Position numbers and translations under genes: made by a program | The notes under the pieces: model-generated | Database searches by the model: none | Seen by the model: the letters and a program-made list of their open reading frames with translations, nothing else | What the model was told of the DNA's origin: nothing | Part shown: positions 1 through 6,376 of the stretch, in pieces | How the letters are laid out: each line of letters opens with the position of its first letter | Position numbering within the stretch: position 1 is the stretch's first letter | Assembly (NCBI GenBank): GCA_030653635.1 | Contig: JAURYZ010000299.1 | Span: forward strand, 1-6,483 | Origin: Coriobacteriia bacterium | GTDB lineage: Bacteria; Actinomycetota; Coriobacteriia; Anaerosomatales; JAHIQC01 | Length of the DNA stretch: 6,483 bases | Reading direction: 5' to 3'

Positions 1-1239
1 GAAGAGGAGCTGCTCCATCTCCTCGGCAGAGGGCTCGCGCTCGGTCACGGTGCGGAATGAAGCGGGGTCCTCGGTGACGCTGTCGCTGGTCTGGATGAGC
101 ATGCCACCCTCGACCGCACGTGAGTCGTAATGACCCGCGACCGGGCGCAGTCCGCCGGTGCGCAGAACGCGGATGTTGGGCTTGTCGGCGAGCAGCGTGA
201 GTGCGCCGGCCTCGAACTCGGGCGCAATCATAACCTCGACGAACTGGCCGTTCTCGTAGATGGCCTCGACAAGCGAGCGAGGTACTGGCTGGTTGAACGC
301 CATGACCCCGCCGAACGCGCTGATCGGGTCCACGTTATGGGCGCGCGAATACGCCACGACGATGTCGGCCGCGATGGCGCAGCCGCACGGATTGGTGTGC
401 TTCACAATCACGCACGCGGCATCGCCGGCAAACTCGCGAACCGCCGTCCATGCCGCGTCGGTGTCCAAGATATTGTTGTAGGACAGCTCCTTGCCCTGCA
501 GCTGCTCTGCACGAGCCAGCGTGTGCTCCTTGGAATCCATGAAGCGGTAGAAAGCCGCCATCTGATGCGGGTTCTCGCCGTAGCGCAGATCCTGCACCTT
601 CTCAAGGCGGAAACGCGCCTCGTCGGGGAAGGCCACGCCCTTGTACTCGGACAGATACATCCAAATGGCGCTGTCATACGAGCTCGTCTTGCGAAAGACC
701 TCAACCGCGAGACGCTTGCGCGTATCCCACAGCGTGGAGCCCTCGTGGGCGCGCATCTCGGCCGCGATTGCCTCGTAATCGGCCGGGTCGGTGATCACGG
801 CCACGCTCTCGAAGTTCTTGGCGGCCGAGCGCAGCATGCTCGGGCCTCCGATGTCGATGTTCTCGATGGCCTCGGCTTCGGTGACGCCGGGGTTGGCGAT
901 TGTGGCCTCGAAGGCATAGAGGTTCACGACGACCATATCTATCATGCCGATGCCGTGCTCCTCGGCGGCCGCCATGTGCGCAGGCACGTTGCGACGAGCC
1001 AAAAGTCCACCGTGAACCTTCGGGTGTAGCGTTTTTACGCGGCCGTCCATCATCTCGGGAAATCCGGTCAGGTCGTCAATCGGGCGCACGGGTACGCCGG
1101 CGTCAGCGAGCGCCTTGGCCGTCCCACCGGTCGAAACGATCTCGACACCGAACTCCTCGACGAGCACTTTGCAGAACTCGGCGACGCCAGTTTTGTCGGT
1201 CACGGATACGAGCGCGCGCTTTACCTGTACGTAATCCAT
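1..1239 (-). CDS. purH: Bifunctional AICAR formyltransferase / IMP cyclohydrolase PurH (3' end outside window)
   Basis: PurH formylates AICAR with 10-formyltetrahydrofolate and closes the ring to IMP, the last two steps of cytosolic de novo purine synthesis. The frame stays open from the ATG at 1239 to base 1, giving 413 residues of a usual ~510-530. The N-terminal MGS-like cyclohydrolase domain begins KRALVSVTDKTG and continues with STGGT near residue 37 and FPEMMDGRVKTLHPKVHGGL at 60-79. The formyltransferase domain shows LRYGENPHQ at 218-226 and the catalytic Lys280-His281 in KHTNPCG. The visible part ends in REPSAEEMEQLLF, just before the segment expected to carry a conserved Asn, so completeness cannot be judged. 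The start is supported by a GGAGG six bases upstream. purH follows the livK-like gene after 121 bases. No frameshift is visible. Identification is secure from sequence; function is taken from the family. Confidence 0.97.
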   Translation of the reverse strand, partial: MDYVQVKRALVSVTDKTGVAEFCKVLVEEFGVEIVSTGGTAKALADAGVPVRPIDDLTGFPEMMDGRVKTLHPKVHGGLLARRNVPAHMAAAEEHGIGMIDMVVVNLYAFEATIANPGVTEAEAIENIDIGGPSMLRSAAKNFESVAVITDPADYEAIAAEMRAHEGSTLWDTRKRLAVEVFRKTSSYDSAIWMYLSEYKGVAFPDEARFRLEKVQDLRYGENPHQMAAFYRFMDSKEHTLARAEQLQGKELSYNNILDTDAAWTAVREFAGDAACVIVKHTNPCGCAIAADIVVAYSRAHNVDPISAFGGVMAFNQPVPRSLVEAIYENGQFVEVMIAPEFEAGALTLLADKPNIRVLRTGGLRPVAGHYDSRAVEGGMLIQTSDSVTEDPASFRTVTEREPSAEEMEQLLF

Positions 1240-1245
1240 GGAACC

Positions 1246-1250
1246 CCTCC
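1246..1250 (-). promoter_or_regulatory. Ribosome-binding site of purH
   Basis: GGAGG, within a longer GGGAGGGG run, lies six bases before the ATG at 1239. It fixes the purH start; no better start lies upstream in this frame. Confidence 0.8.
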
Positions 1251-1267
1251 CTCAAGCCTTCAACGGG

Positions 1268-1291
1268 GTCGGGCCGCGTGCGCGGCCCGAC
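1268..1291 (-). other. Perfect 11-bp inverted repeat (hairpin) in the livK-purH spacer
   Basis: Arms GTCGGGCCGCG (1268-1278) and CGCGGCCCGAC (1281-1291) are perfectly complementary around a 2-base centre, or 10 bp with a 4-base loop. No T-run follows on either strand, so it is not a canonical intrinsic terminator. It lies 18 bases before the purH ribosome-binding site. It could be a U-less terminator for the livK-like gene, a leader hairpin affecting purH mRNA stability or translation, or a protein-binding palindrome. The structure is read directly; its role is unknown. Confidence 0.7.
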
Positions 1292-1307
1292 AGTCTCGCG
1301 TATGACG

Positions 1308-1313
1308 ATTGTA
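1308..1313 (-). promoter_or_regulatory. Possible -10 box for purH
   Basis: TACAAT on the minus strand matches five of six bases of the sigma-70-type TATAAT. The hexamer 17 bases upstream, GTGGCG at 1331-1336, matches TTGACA only at three positions. If used, transcription would start near 1301 and the leader would contain the 11-bp hairpin. This would let purH be expressed apart from the upstream genes. It is a motif match only. Confidence 0.35.
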
Positions 1314-1360
1314 GCGGGTGCGCAGCACCGCGCCACCCACACTTTGTGCCTACTCAACCC

Positions 1361-2530
1361 CTACTCTCCCTGCGCCCACTTGCCGTTCTTGACGTTGTAC
1401 CAGGAGATGACCTGGTTCTTGGTGTCACCGTTGGCGTCGAACTCAGTGACGCCCGTGACGCCATCGAAGCTGCCGCTGCGCACGGCGTCAATAAGGGCCG
1501 CACGGTCCGGGCCGACCTGCATGATGGCATTCACGTAGATCCACGCCTGGTCATAGGCGTAGCTGTCGTATGCCTGAGGAGCTTCGCCGTACTCGGCCTC
1601 ATACGCGGCCTTGAAGTCTGCGCCACGGGGCTGCTGCTCGAGCGGCAGACCCAGGATCGTTGCGATATCACCCTCGGCGTTCGCCGCGCCGGCGAGGGAG
1701 ATGAAGTCGTCAGCAAAGATCAAGTCACCACCGATGAGCGGGACGGCAAATCCGGCTTCCTTCATTTGCTTGGTGATGAGCGCCCCTTCGGTGTGGGCGC
1801 CTGCGAAGTACACGGCGGCTGGCGCCAAGTCCTTGAGCTTGGTCACGAGTGCCGAGAAGTCGACTTCTTTGGACTGGATCTTCTCGTTGGCCATGACGGT
1901 GCCGCCCTTGGCGGTGAACTCCTTGACGAACTCCTGCGCAAGGCCCTGACCATACTGCGTGGAGTCGTCCACGACAGCGACCTTCTTGTAGCCCATCTTG
2001 TCCAGCAGAAGCTCGGCCGCGTAATTGCCCTGAGCATCGTCTTTGGCCACGATGCGATTGACCACCTTGTAGCCCTTGGTGGTGAGCTCGGGATTCGACG
2101 ACACGGAGATCATCGTGAGTCCAGCCTTGTCATAGACCGTCGAGGCCGGGATCGAGCAGCCGGAGTTGAAGTGTCCAATCACCCCTACGACCTCGGTGTC
2201 ACCCGCGAGCGCATTGGCCACGTTGACGGCCTGCTTGGGGTCACCTTGGTCGTCCTCGGCACGCAAAACGAACTCGTAGCCCTTGGCTTTGATGTCCTCG
2301 TCAAAGTTCGCTTCCTTAAACGCAAGCTCCACCGCGCGCTTCATTCCCAGGCCGTATACCGCGTTGTCACCCGTGAGTGGGGCTGCGAAACCAAGCTTGA
2401 CCTGCGTGACCTTGGAGGTCTCGGTCTCGGTGGCCGTATCGTCCTTGGCGGTGCAACCAGAAGCCGCGAGCGCGAAAATGAGCGCGAACGCAAGAACAAG
2501 CGAGGTGATTCTGCGAGTCTTGTGAGTCAT
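1361..2530 (-). CDS. Branched-chain amino-acid-type ABC transporter substrate-binding lipoprotein
   Basis: A 389-residue type I periplasmic-binding protein of the LivJ/LivK (Peripla_BP_6) family, which delivers amino acids or related small solutes to an ABC permease. Residues 1-26 are a lipoprotein signal: Thr/Lys/Arg-rich start, hydrophobic 11-23, then AASGC with Cys26 as the lipid-anchor site. A Thr-rich linker (27-43) follows. The first lobe starts VKLGFAAPLTG (44-54), and the family signature IGHFNSGCSIPAS lies at 118-130. ISVSSNPELT at 141-150 is the ligand-loop region, one residue shorter than in E. coli LivJ by my alignment. The ATG at 2530 is chosen over one at 2575 because AGAGGA lies six bases upstream and the signal peptide starts correctly. 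No livHMGF permease or ATPase genes are visible. Gene context suggests co-expression with purine genes, but the ligand is unknown, so I give no symbol. Confidence 0.9.
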   Translation of the reverse strand: MTHKTRRITSLVLAFALIFALAASGCTAKDDTATETETSKVTQVKLGFAAPLTGDNAVYGLGMKRAVELAFKEANFDEDIKAKGYEFVLRAEDDQGDPKQAVNVANALAGDTEVVGVIGHFNSGCSIPASTVYDKAGLTMISVSSNPELTTKGYKVVNRIVAKDDAQGNYAAELLLDKMGYKKVAVVDDSTQYGQGLAQEFVKEFTAKGGTVMANEKIQSKEVDFSALVTKLKDLAPAAVYFAGAHTEGALITKQMKEAGFAVPLIGGDLIFADDFISLAGAANAEGDIATILGLPLEQQPRGADFKAAYEAEYGEAPQAYDSYAYDQAWIYVNAIMQVGPDRAALIDAVRSGSFDGVTGVTEFDANGDTKNQVISWYNVKNGKWAQGE

Positions 2531-2536
2531 CGGTGT

Positions 2537-2542
2537 TCCTCT
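2537..2542 (-). promoter_or_regulatory. Ribosome-binding site that decides the livK-like start
   Basis: AGAGGA six bases before the ATG at 2530 favours this start over the in-frame ATG at 2575. The upstream ATG would add 15 arginine-rich residues ahead of the signal peptide. Confidence 0.7.
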
Positions 2543-2600
2543 TGTCTCTCGATGTCGCCGGAAAACAACATGCACCTGAATGGTATCAGTCGGCCCAATC

Positions 2601-2615
2601 AGCGCACAACGCGCT
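2601..2615 (-). other. Small hairpin immediately after purN
   Basis: AGCGC (2601-2605) and GCGCT (2611-2615) form a 5-bp stem with a 5-base loop, directly abutting the purN stop codon. There is no T-run after it, so at most it is a weak terminator or an mRNA-end stabiliser. The 85-base purN-livK spacer also holds TTGTGC and TACCAT, 18 bases apart on the minus strand, a weak promoter-like pair I do not call separately. Confidence 0.35.
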
Positions 2616-3239
2616 TCAAGCCTCGTCTATCCGTATGTGGGTGCCGTCAGTGGATACTTTGCGCTGCGCGAACAGCTCGATGGCCTGCGGATACAGCTCG
2701 TGTTCGACCGCGTGGATCTTGGCCTCGAGCATCTCGAGTGTGTCCCCCGGCTCCACGATGACCGGGCGCTGGGCGATGATCGCGCCCTCGTCGAACCGCT
2801 CGTTGGCCAGATGGACCGTCACGCCGGTCACGCGCACTCCGTACTCGAACGCCTCCCGAATCCCATTGGCCCCGGCAAAACTGGGCAGCAGCGACGGGTG
2901 GATGTTGAGTACGTGGTTCGGGTATGCGTCCAGGACCTCGGAGCCCAGCAGGCGCATATATCCTGCCATGATCACGAGATCGACCTCGTGCTCCTGCAGG
3001 ACTGCCAGAATCGCCCGGTTGTACGCCGACATGGTGTCGTACGCGGTGCGATCGATCCAAACAGCGGCGACCCCGGCACGGCGCGCGCGCTCAAGGCCGT
3101 ACGCCGCCTCCTGATTACTGATGGCCACAACCACGTCGGCCTCAAGCCTGTGGTCCTTCGACGCATCAATGATGGCCTGAAGGTTAGTGCCGCTCCCGGA
3201 GATCAGGACCCCGAGGCGCATGCGTTCGACCTGACTCAT
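2616..3239 (-). CDS. purN: Phosphoribosylglycinamide formyltransferase PurN
   Basis: PurN transfers the formyl group of 10-formyltetrahydrofolate to GAR to give FGAR, step 3 of purine synthesis, in the cytosol. The 207 residues match the family length (E. coli 212). The phosphate loop VLISGSGTNLQAIID lies at 11-25, and the catalytic trio is present: Asn112 and His114 in LNIHPSLLP and Asp150 in FDEGAII. The region AGYMRLLG at 92-99 is also typical. The ATG at 3239 is preceded by GAGGGGAG; Met7 (3221) is an alternative start that would also keep the whole fold. The gene begins 10 bases after the purM stop, indicating translational coupling and one transcript. It is the folate-dependent enzyme rather than formate-dependent PurT, consistent with use of the same cofactor by PurH. 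No defects are seen. Confidence 0.97.
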   Translation of the reverse strand: MSQVERMRLGVLISGSGTNLQAIIDASKDHRLEADVVVAISNQEAAYGLERARRAGVAAVWIDRTAYDTMSAYNRAILAVLQEHEVDLVIMAGYMRLLGSEVLDAYPNHVLNIHPSLLPSFAGANGIREAFEYGVRVTGVTVHLANERFDEGAIIAQRPVIVEPGDTLEMLEAKIHAVEHELYPQAIELFAQRKVSTDGTHIRIDEA

Positions 3240-3241
3240 AT

Positions 3242-3249
3242 CTCCCCTC
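3242..3249 (-). promoter_or_regulatory. Ribosome-binding site of purN abutting the purM stop
   Basis: GAGGGGAG begins directly after the purM TGA (3250-3252) and precedes the purN ATG at 3239. The whole purM-purN gap is this site plus two bases, an arrangement typical of coupled translation. Confidence 0.75.
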
Positions 3250-4311
3250 TCACGCGTAGCGGACTGATCCGCTGCCCTCGACTATCTCCCCGATCTCGAA
3301 TACCGACTCTCCTGTAGCACCCAGCTCGGCTGCGATACCCGCAGCCGATGCGGCGTCCACGATGAGCGCCATGCCGATACCCATGTTAAACGTGCGGAGC
3401 ATCTCCTCGGCAGGAAGAGAAGCGGCATCTGCGACCAGATCGAACAGGTGGGGCGTCTTCCACGCGTCGGTATGCACGACCGCATCGCACGTCGCAGGCA
3501 GCGCGCGATCGAGGTTTTCTGTGATGCCGCCGCCGGTTATGTGAGCCATCGCCCGCACCGAGTCGCCATATGTGCCGGCCAGCACGGGAAGGACCGTCTT
3601 CACGTAGATGCGGGTGGGCACTAAGAGCGCGTCGCCTAGGCTCACGCCGCCAAGGTCCACGCGAGGCAGCTCGATCTCGCCCTCGTGGCCGTCGACCAGC
3701 GCGCGTCTCACGAGCGAGAAGCCGTTGGAGTGCAGCCCGCTGCTTGCCAGACCCAGCACGACATCGCCGGGGCGTACGGTGTCCCTATCAAGCATCCGCG
3801 GACGATCGACCACGCCCACGCAAAATCCCGACAGGTCGTAATCGTCGTCGGCCATGACGCCCGGATGCTCGGCCATCTCGCCGCCCACGAGCGCGCAGCC
3901 AGCCTGCCTGCAGCCCTCCGCGATACCCGAAACGATCGCCGCGACCCGCTCGCTATCGAGCTTGCCTATCGCGATGTAATCGAGAAAGAAGAGGGGCTCG
4001 GCCCCTGTCACAAGGATGTCGTTCACGCACATCGCGACCAGGTCGATGCCCACGGTGTCGTGGCGATCGAGCAGCTGCGCGAGCTTGAGCTTGGTGCCGA
4101 CGCCATCGGTTCCGTTCACCATGACCGGATCGGCCATCTGCTTGAACGCAGCGGCCGAGAACAGCCCGCCAAAGCCACCAATATCGCCGATGACCTCGGG
4201 CCGATACGTGGAGCGCACAGCCTCGCGGATACCCTCAACAGCCCGAGCACCCTCTTGGGTATCGACCCCGGCGTCGCGGTAGGTGATCGGACGCTTGCCC
4301 TCGTCGCTCAT
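3250..4311 (-). CDS. purM: Phosphoribosylformylglycinamidine cyclo-ligase PurM (AIR synthetase)
   Basis: PurM closes the imidazole ring: FGAM plus ATP gives AIR, step 5 of purine synthesis, in the cytosol. The 353 residues agree with the family (E. coli 345). The N-terminal TYRDAGVDTQEG (10-21) and VNGTDGVGTKLKLA (65-78) are hallmark segments. MCVNDILVTGAEPLFFLDY (94-112), ALVGGEMAEHPG (140-151), GLASSGLHSNGFSLVRRAL (187-205) and HITGGGITENL (257-267) follow, and FNMGIGM is at 308-314. The usual GGETAE reads GGEMAE here, a mild deviation. The start at 4311 is chosen over the in-frame ATG at 4398 because GAGAGGGAG sits just upstream and the extra 29 residues look non-coding. purN follows 10 bases downstream. 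The 109-base spacer before it suggests an additional expression signal. Confidence 0.97.
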   Translation of the reverse strand: MSDEGKRPITYRDAGVDTQEGARAVEGIREAVRSTYRPEVIGDIGGFGGLFSAAAFKQMADPVMVNGTDGVGTKLKLAQLLDRHDTVGIDLVAMCVNDILVTGAEPLFFLDYIAIGKLDSERVAAIVSGIAEGCRQAGCALVGGEMAEHPGVMADDDYDLSGFCVGVVDRPRMLDRDTVRPGDVVLGLASSGLHSNGFSLVRRALVDGHEGEIELPRVDLGGVSLGDALLVPTRIYVKTVLPVLAGTYGDSVRAMAHITGGGITENLDRALPATCDAVVHTDAWKTPHLFDLVADAASLPAEEMLRTFNMGIGMALIVDAASAAGIAAELGATGESVFEIGEIVEGSGSVRYA

Positions 4312-4343
4312 ATGCTCCCTCTCGGCGCAACCCTGACCCTTGC

Positions 4344-4349
4344 ATTCTA
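4344..4349 (-). promoter_or_regulatory. Possible -10 box for purM
   Basis: TAGAAT on the minus strand differs from TATAAT at one base and would place the RNA start about 25 bases before the purM ATG. No convincing -35 hexamer lies 16-18 bases upstream. The surrounding spacer is very GC-rich, so this AT-containing hexamer stands out. Motif match only. Confidence 0.35.
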
Positions 4350-4378
4350 CCGCACGCGGCCCCGCTCGGACTCCAACT

Positions 4379-4402
4379 CCCCTCACCCCCCGACCCATAC
4401 CC
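4379..4402 (-). other. Canonical G-quadruplex motif in the spacer before purM
   Basis: On the minus (mRNA-like) strand this is GGG-TAT-GGG-TC-GGGGGG-TGA-GGGG. Four tracts of at least three guanines are joined by loops of 3, 2 and 3 bases, which meets the standard G3+N1-7 rule. It begins 18 bases after the stop of the small membrane-protein gene and ends 67 bases before the purM start. It could fold in the non-template DNA strand or in read-through RNA. The motif is seen directly; folding and any effect on purM expression are inference. Confidence 0.6.
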
Positions 4403-4420
4403 GCCGAGGAGAACCGGCTT

Positions 4421-4864
4421 CTAGCGACCGAGCGACCCGACGATCGCGCTCAGCGCCAACGTGGCGCCTACCGCAATGCTGGCCGCAGCGACCCAGCCGG
4501 TGCCATGGGTGACGCGGCGCCCCACGAACACGCCCGTCCATACCGGCAGCACGTAGCCCAGAAGCAGACCGCTCACGGCCCAGATGCCGAGTACGACGTA
4601 CTGCGCCCAACCAGGTGAGCTGGCGGCGAGCATGCCTGAAAGCCCGTCGTAGACATCGCGAGTACGAGCCAGAACCCTCAGGCCATCGCCGATGAGCCAT
4701 GCGAAACCCACGACCGAACAGGCCCAGACCCAGCGCTGATGAGAGGGCTTGCGGACTCCCACGAGCGCAGCGGCGATCGGAACTGAGAACACCGCAGCCA
4801 GTGGGTTGTAGGAGATGGCGAGCGTAAGCCCCGTGCCAAGTGCCTTGAGAATATCGGCAGTCAC
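4421..4864 (-). CDS. Small multi-pass membrane protein of unknown function, between purF and purM
   Basis: I do not recognise this 147-residue protein. Hydrophobic stretches at about 9-36, 45-62, 86-114 and 122-144 suggest four membrane segments. Loops carry positive charge at RKPSHQR (38-44), around Arg63-Arg69 and at RRVTH (116-120). Notable polar or special residues inside or next to membrane segments are SYNP (18-21), GD (59-60) and GTGW (121-124). There is no signal-peptide cleavage site, no cysteine cluster and no enzyme motif. The start is GTG at 4864, nine bases after the purF stop. The ribosome-binding site is weak, so translation is probably coupled to purF. Base composition matches its neighbours. 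Position suggests a role linked to purine supply, for example transport of a base or nucleoside, but nothing in the sequence proves it. An alternative is an unrelated passenger gene. Confidence 0.8.
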   Translation of the reverse strand: MTADILKALGTGLTLAISYNPLAAVFSVPIAAALVGVRKPSHQRWVWACSVVGFAWLIGDGLRVLARTRDVYDGLSGMLAASSPGWAQYVVLGIWAVSGLLLGYVLPVWTGVFVGRRVTHGTGWVAAASIAVGATLALSAIVGSLGR

Positions 4865-4873
4865 GTAGCCGGC

Positions 4874-6376
4874 CTACCCGCAGCCCGGCTCAAGCGCGAG
4901 TTTGCCGTGTCGAACGGACTCAGGGATGGCAACGGGGTACTCGCCATCGAAGCACGCGCAGCAAAACTCGGACTTCTCAGTGCCGGTGGAGGCCACAAGC
5001 GCATCCAAGGACAAGTACGCGAGCGAGTCAGCGCCGATGTAATCGCGGACTTCGTCGACGCTATGAGAGCTGCCGATGAGCTGCTCTTGCGTGTCGGTGT
5101 CGATACCGTAGAAGCAGGGCCACACGACCGGCGGGGACGTGATCCTCATGTGGACCTCGGCGGCACCCGCATCACGCAGAAGCTGCACGAGCTTGCGCGA
5201 GGTGTTGCCACGCACGATTGAGTCATCCACGACCACGAGTCGCTTGCCCGCAATCGCATGCTTGAGGGGGTTCAGCTTCAGGCGAATACCCTGCTGGCGC
5301 AGGTACTGGGACGGCGAGATGAACGTGCGTCCCACGTAGCGGTTCTTGACGAGCCCTTCACCAAACGGAATGCCGCTGGCCTGCGCGAACCCAACCGCAG
5401 CAGGAACGCCGGAGTCCGGAACACCCATGACCATATCGGCCTCGACAGGTGCCTCTTTGGCGAGGAACGCGCCCATCTGGCGACGCGCCTCGTACAAGGT
5501 GCAGTCATACATGAGACTGTCCGGACGGGCGAAATACACGAATTCAAAGATGCACAGGCTGGGCTTCTGGGCAGGAACCGCCTGCTCGACCTCGAGGCCC
5601 TGTGCACTGATCTTGAGCATCTCACCGGGAGCTACGTCGCGCACGAACTCGGCACCGACAATGTCCAGGCCGCAAGTCTCACTGGAGACCACCCAGCCCG
5701 CATCATCAGCGAGCTTGCCCAAGACAAGTGGGCGTATACCGTAGGGATCCCGAAACGCGTACACGGCCTCTTCGGTGGAGATCACCACGGCGTAGGCGCC
5801 TCGGATGAGCTTCATAGTCTCGCGAATGCCTTCGCGGATGTGGGCATGAGCCTGTGTGAAGTGCCCTACAAGAGTCGCGATGACTTCCGAGTCGGTGGTG
5901 GACCTGAAACGTACGCCCCGGTCCTTGAGCGAGTCGCGAAGCTCAGTGGTATTCACGAGGTTCCCGTTGTGGGCGAGCGCGATCATCTGGGTCCCGATGG
6001 CCGACAGGTGCGGCTGCGCGTTCTCCCACGATGTCGAGGCACCAGTGGTGGAGTAGCGGGTGTGCCCGATAGCCACGTCGCCAGTAAGCGAATCCAGATC
6101 GGACTCCTTGAACACCTTGCTCACAAGGCCGAGGTTCTTGGTCACCGTGACAGTCTCACGGTCACCAACAGCGATACCGGCGCTCTCCTGGCCACGATGC
6201 TGCAAAGCGTGGAGCCCGAAGTAAGTGAGTCTGGCGACGTCTTGACCAGGAGCATAGACAGCAAAGACGCCGCAAGCCTCTTCGGGATGCTCGGGACGCT
6301 CGGAGAAGATCCATTCCTCGGCAGGGGCTGCCGCGATCGAGGGATTAGTCGCCCCTCGGGATTCGGTGGAACTCAT
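4874..6376 (-). CDS. purF: Amidophosphoribosyltransferase PurF (iron-sulfur, propeptide type)
   Basis: PurF converts PRPP and glutamine to 5-phosphoribosylamine, the committed first step of purine synthesis. From the ATG at 6376 it has 500 residues. The Ntn glutaminase domain starts at Cys35 (ACGVFAVYAPG), the nucleophile exposed after propeptide removal. It continues with LHALQHRGQESAGIAV (55-70), HTRYSTTG, HNGNLVN (136-142) and Asp162. The phosphoribosyltransferase domain has the PRPP loop VVVDDSIVRGNTS (381-393). Four iron-sulfur ligands are recognisable: Cys275, Cys421 in PCFYGIDT, and Cys472/Cys475 in FCCACF. This matches the Bacillus subtilis-type enzyme and differs from the cluster-free E. 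coli type. The 34-residue leader is long compared with 11 in B. subtilis. The start is uncertain: AGGAG lies 14 bases upstream, farther than usual, and an ATG at 6439 is also in frame. The unknown membrane-protein gene follows after nine bases. Confidence 0.96.
   Translation of the reverse strand: MSSTESRGATNPSIAAAPAEEWIFSERPEHPEEACGVFAVYAPGQDVARLTYFGLHALQHRGQESAGIAVGDRETVTVTKNLGLVSKVFKESDLDSLTGDVAIGHTRYSTTGASTSWENAQPHLSAIGTQMIALAHNGNLVNTTELRDSLKDRGVRFRSTTDSEVIATLVGHFTQAHAHIREGIRETMKLIRGAYAVVISTEEAVYAFRDPYGIRPLVLGKLADDAGWVVSSETCGLDIVGAEFVRDVAPGEMLKISAQGLEVEQAVPAQKPSLCIFEFVYFARPDSLMYDCTLYEARRQMGAFLAKEAPVEADMVMGVPDSGVPAAVGFAQASGIPFGEGLVKNRYVGRTFISPSQYLRQQGIRLKLNPLKHAIAGKRLVVVDDSIVRGNTSRKLVQLLRDAGAAEVHMRITSPPVVWPCFYGIDTDTQEQLIGSSHSVDEVRDYIGADSLAYLSLDALVASTGTEKSEFCCACFDGEYPVAIPESVRHGKLALEPGCG

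Noticed and set aside
130..1029. A 299-codon plus-strand frame opposite purH
   Set aside because: It is antisense to conserved PurH coding sequence; stop-free length is explained by high-GC codon bias.
1317..1329. GGTGC-GCA-GCACC mini-hairpin after the livK-like gene
   Set aside because: The stem is only 5 bp with a 3-base loop and no T-run follows, so calling it a terminator is not supported.
1238..2761. A 507-codon open frame on the plus strand opposite the livK-like gene
   Set aside because: It is the antisense frame of a GC-biased gene and crosses the livK-purN and livK-purH spacers. Its translation has no recognisable domain, while the minus strand encodes a clear family member with a ribosome-binding site.
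4350..4362. A 12-base sequence GGGCCGCGTGCG shared between the purM spacer (minus strand) and the hairpin at 1271-1282 (plus strand)
   Set aside because: It is pure GC-rich low-complexity similarity, in opposite orientation relative to the genes, and only one copy forms the long hairpin. Chance is the simpler explanation.
3685..4512. A 275-codon plus-strand frame over purM, the spacer and the membrane-protein gene
   Set aside because: It overlaps several real minus-strand genes and the spacer without any family signature.
4383..4700. A 105-codon minus-strand frame overlapping the small membrane-protein gene
   Set aside because: It is Arg/Gly-rich shadow translation in another frame. The overlapping GTG-started frame is hydrophobic in regular blocks and is placed directly after purF.
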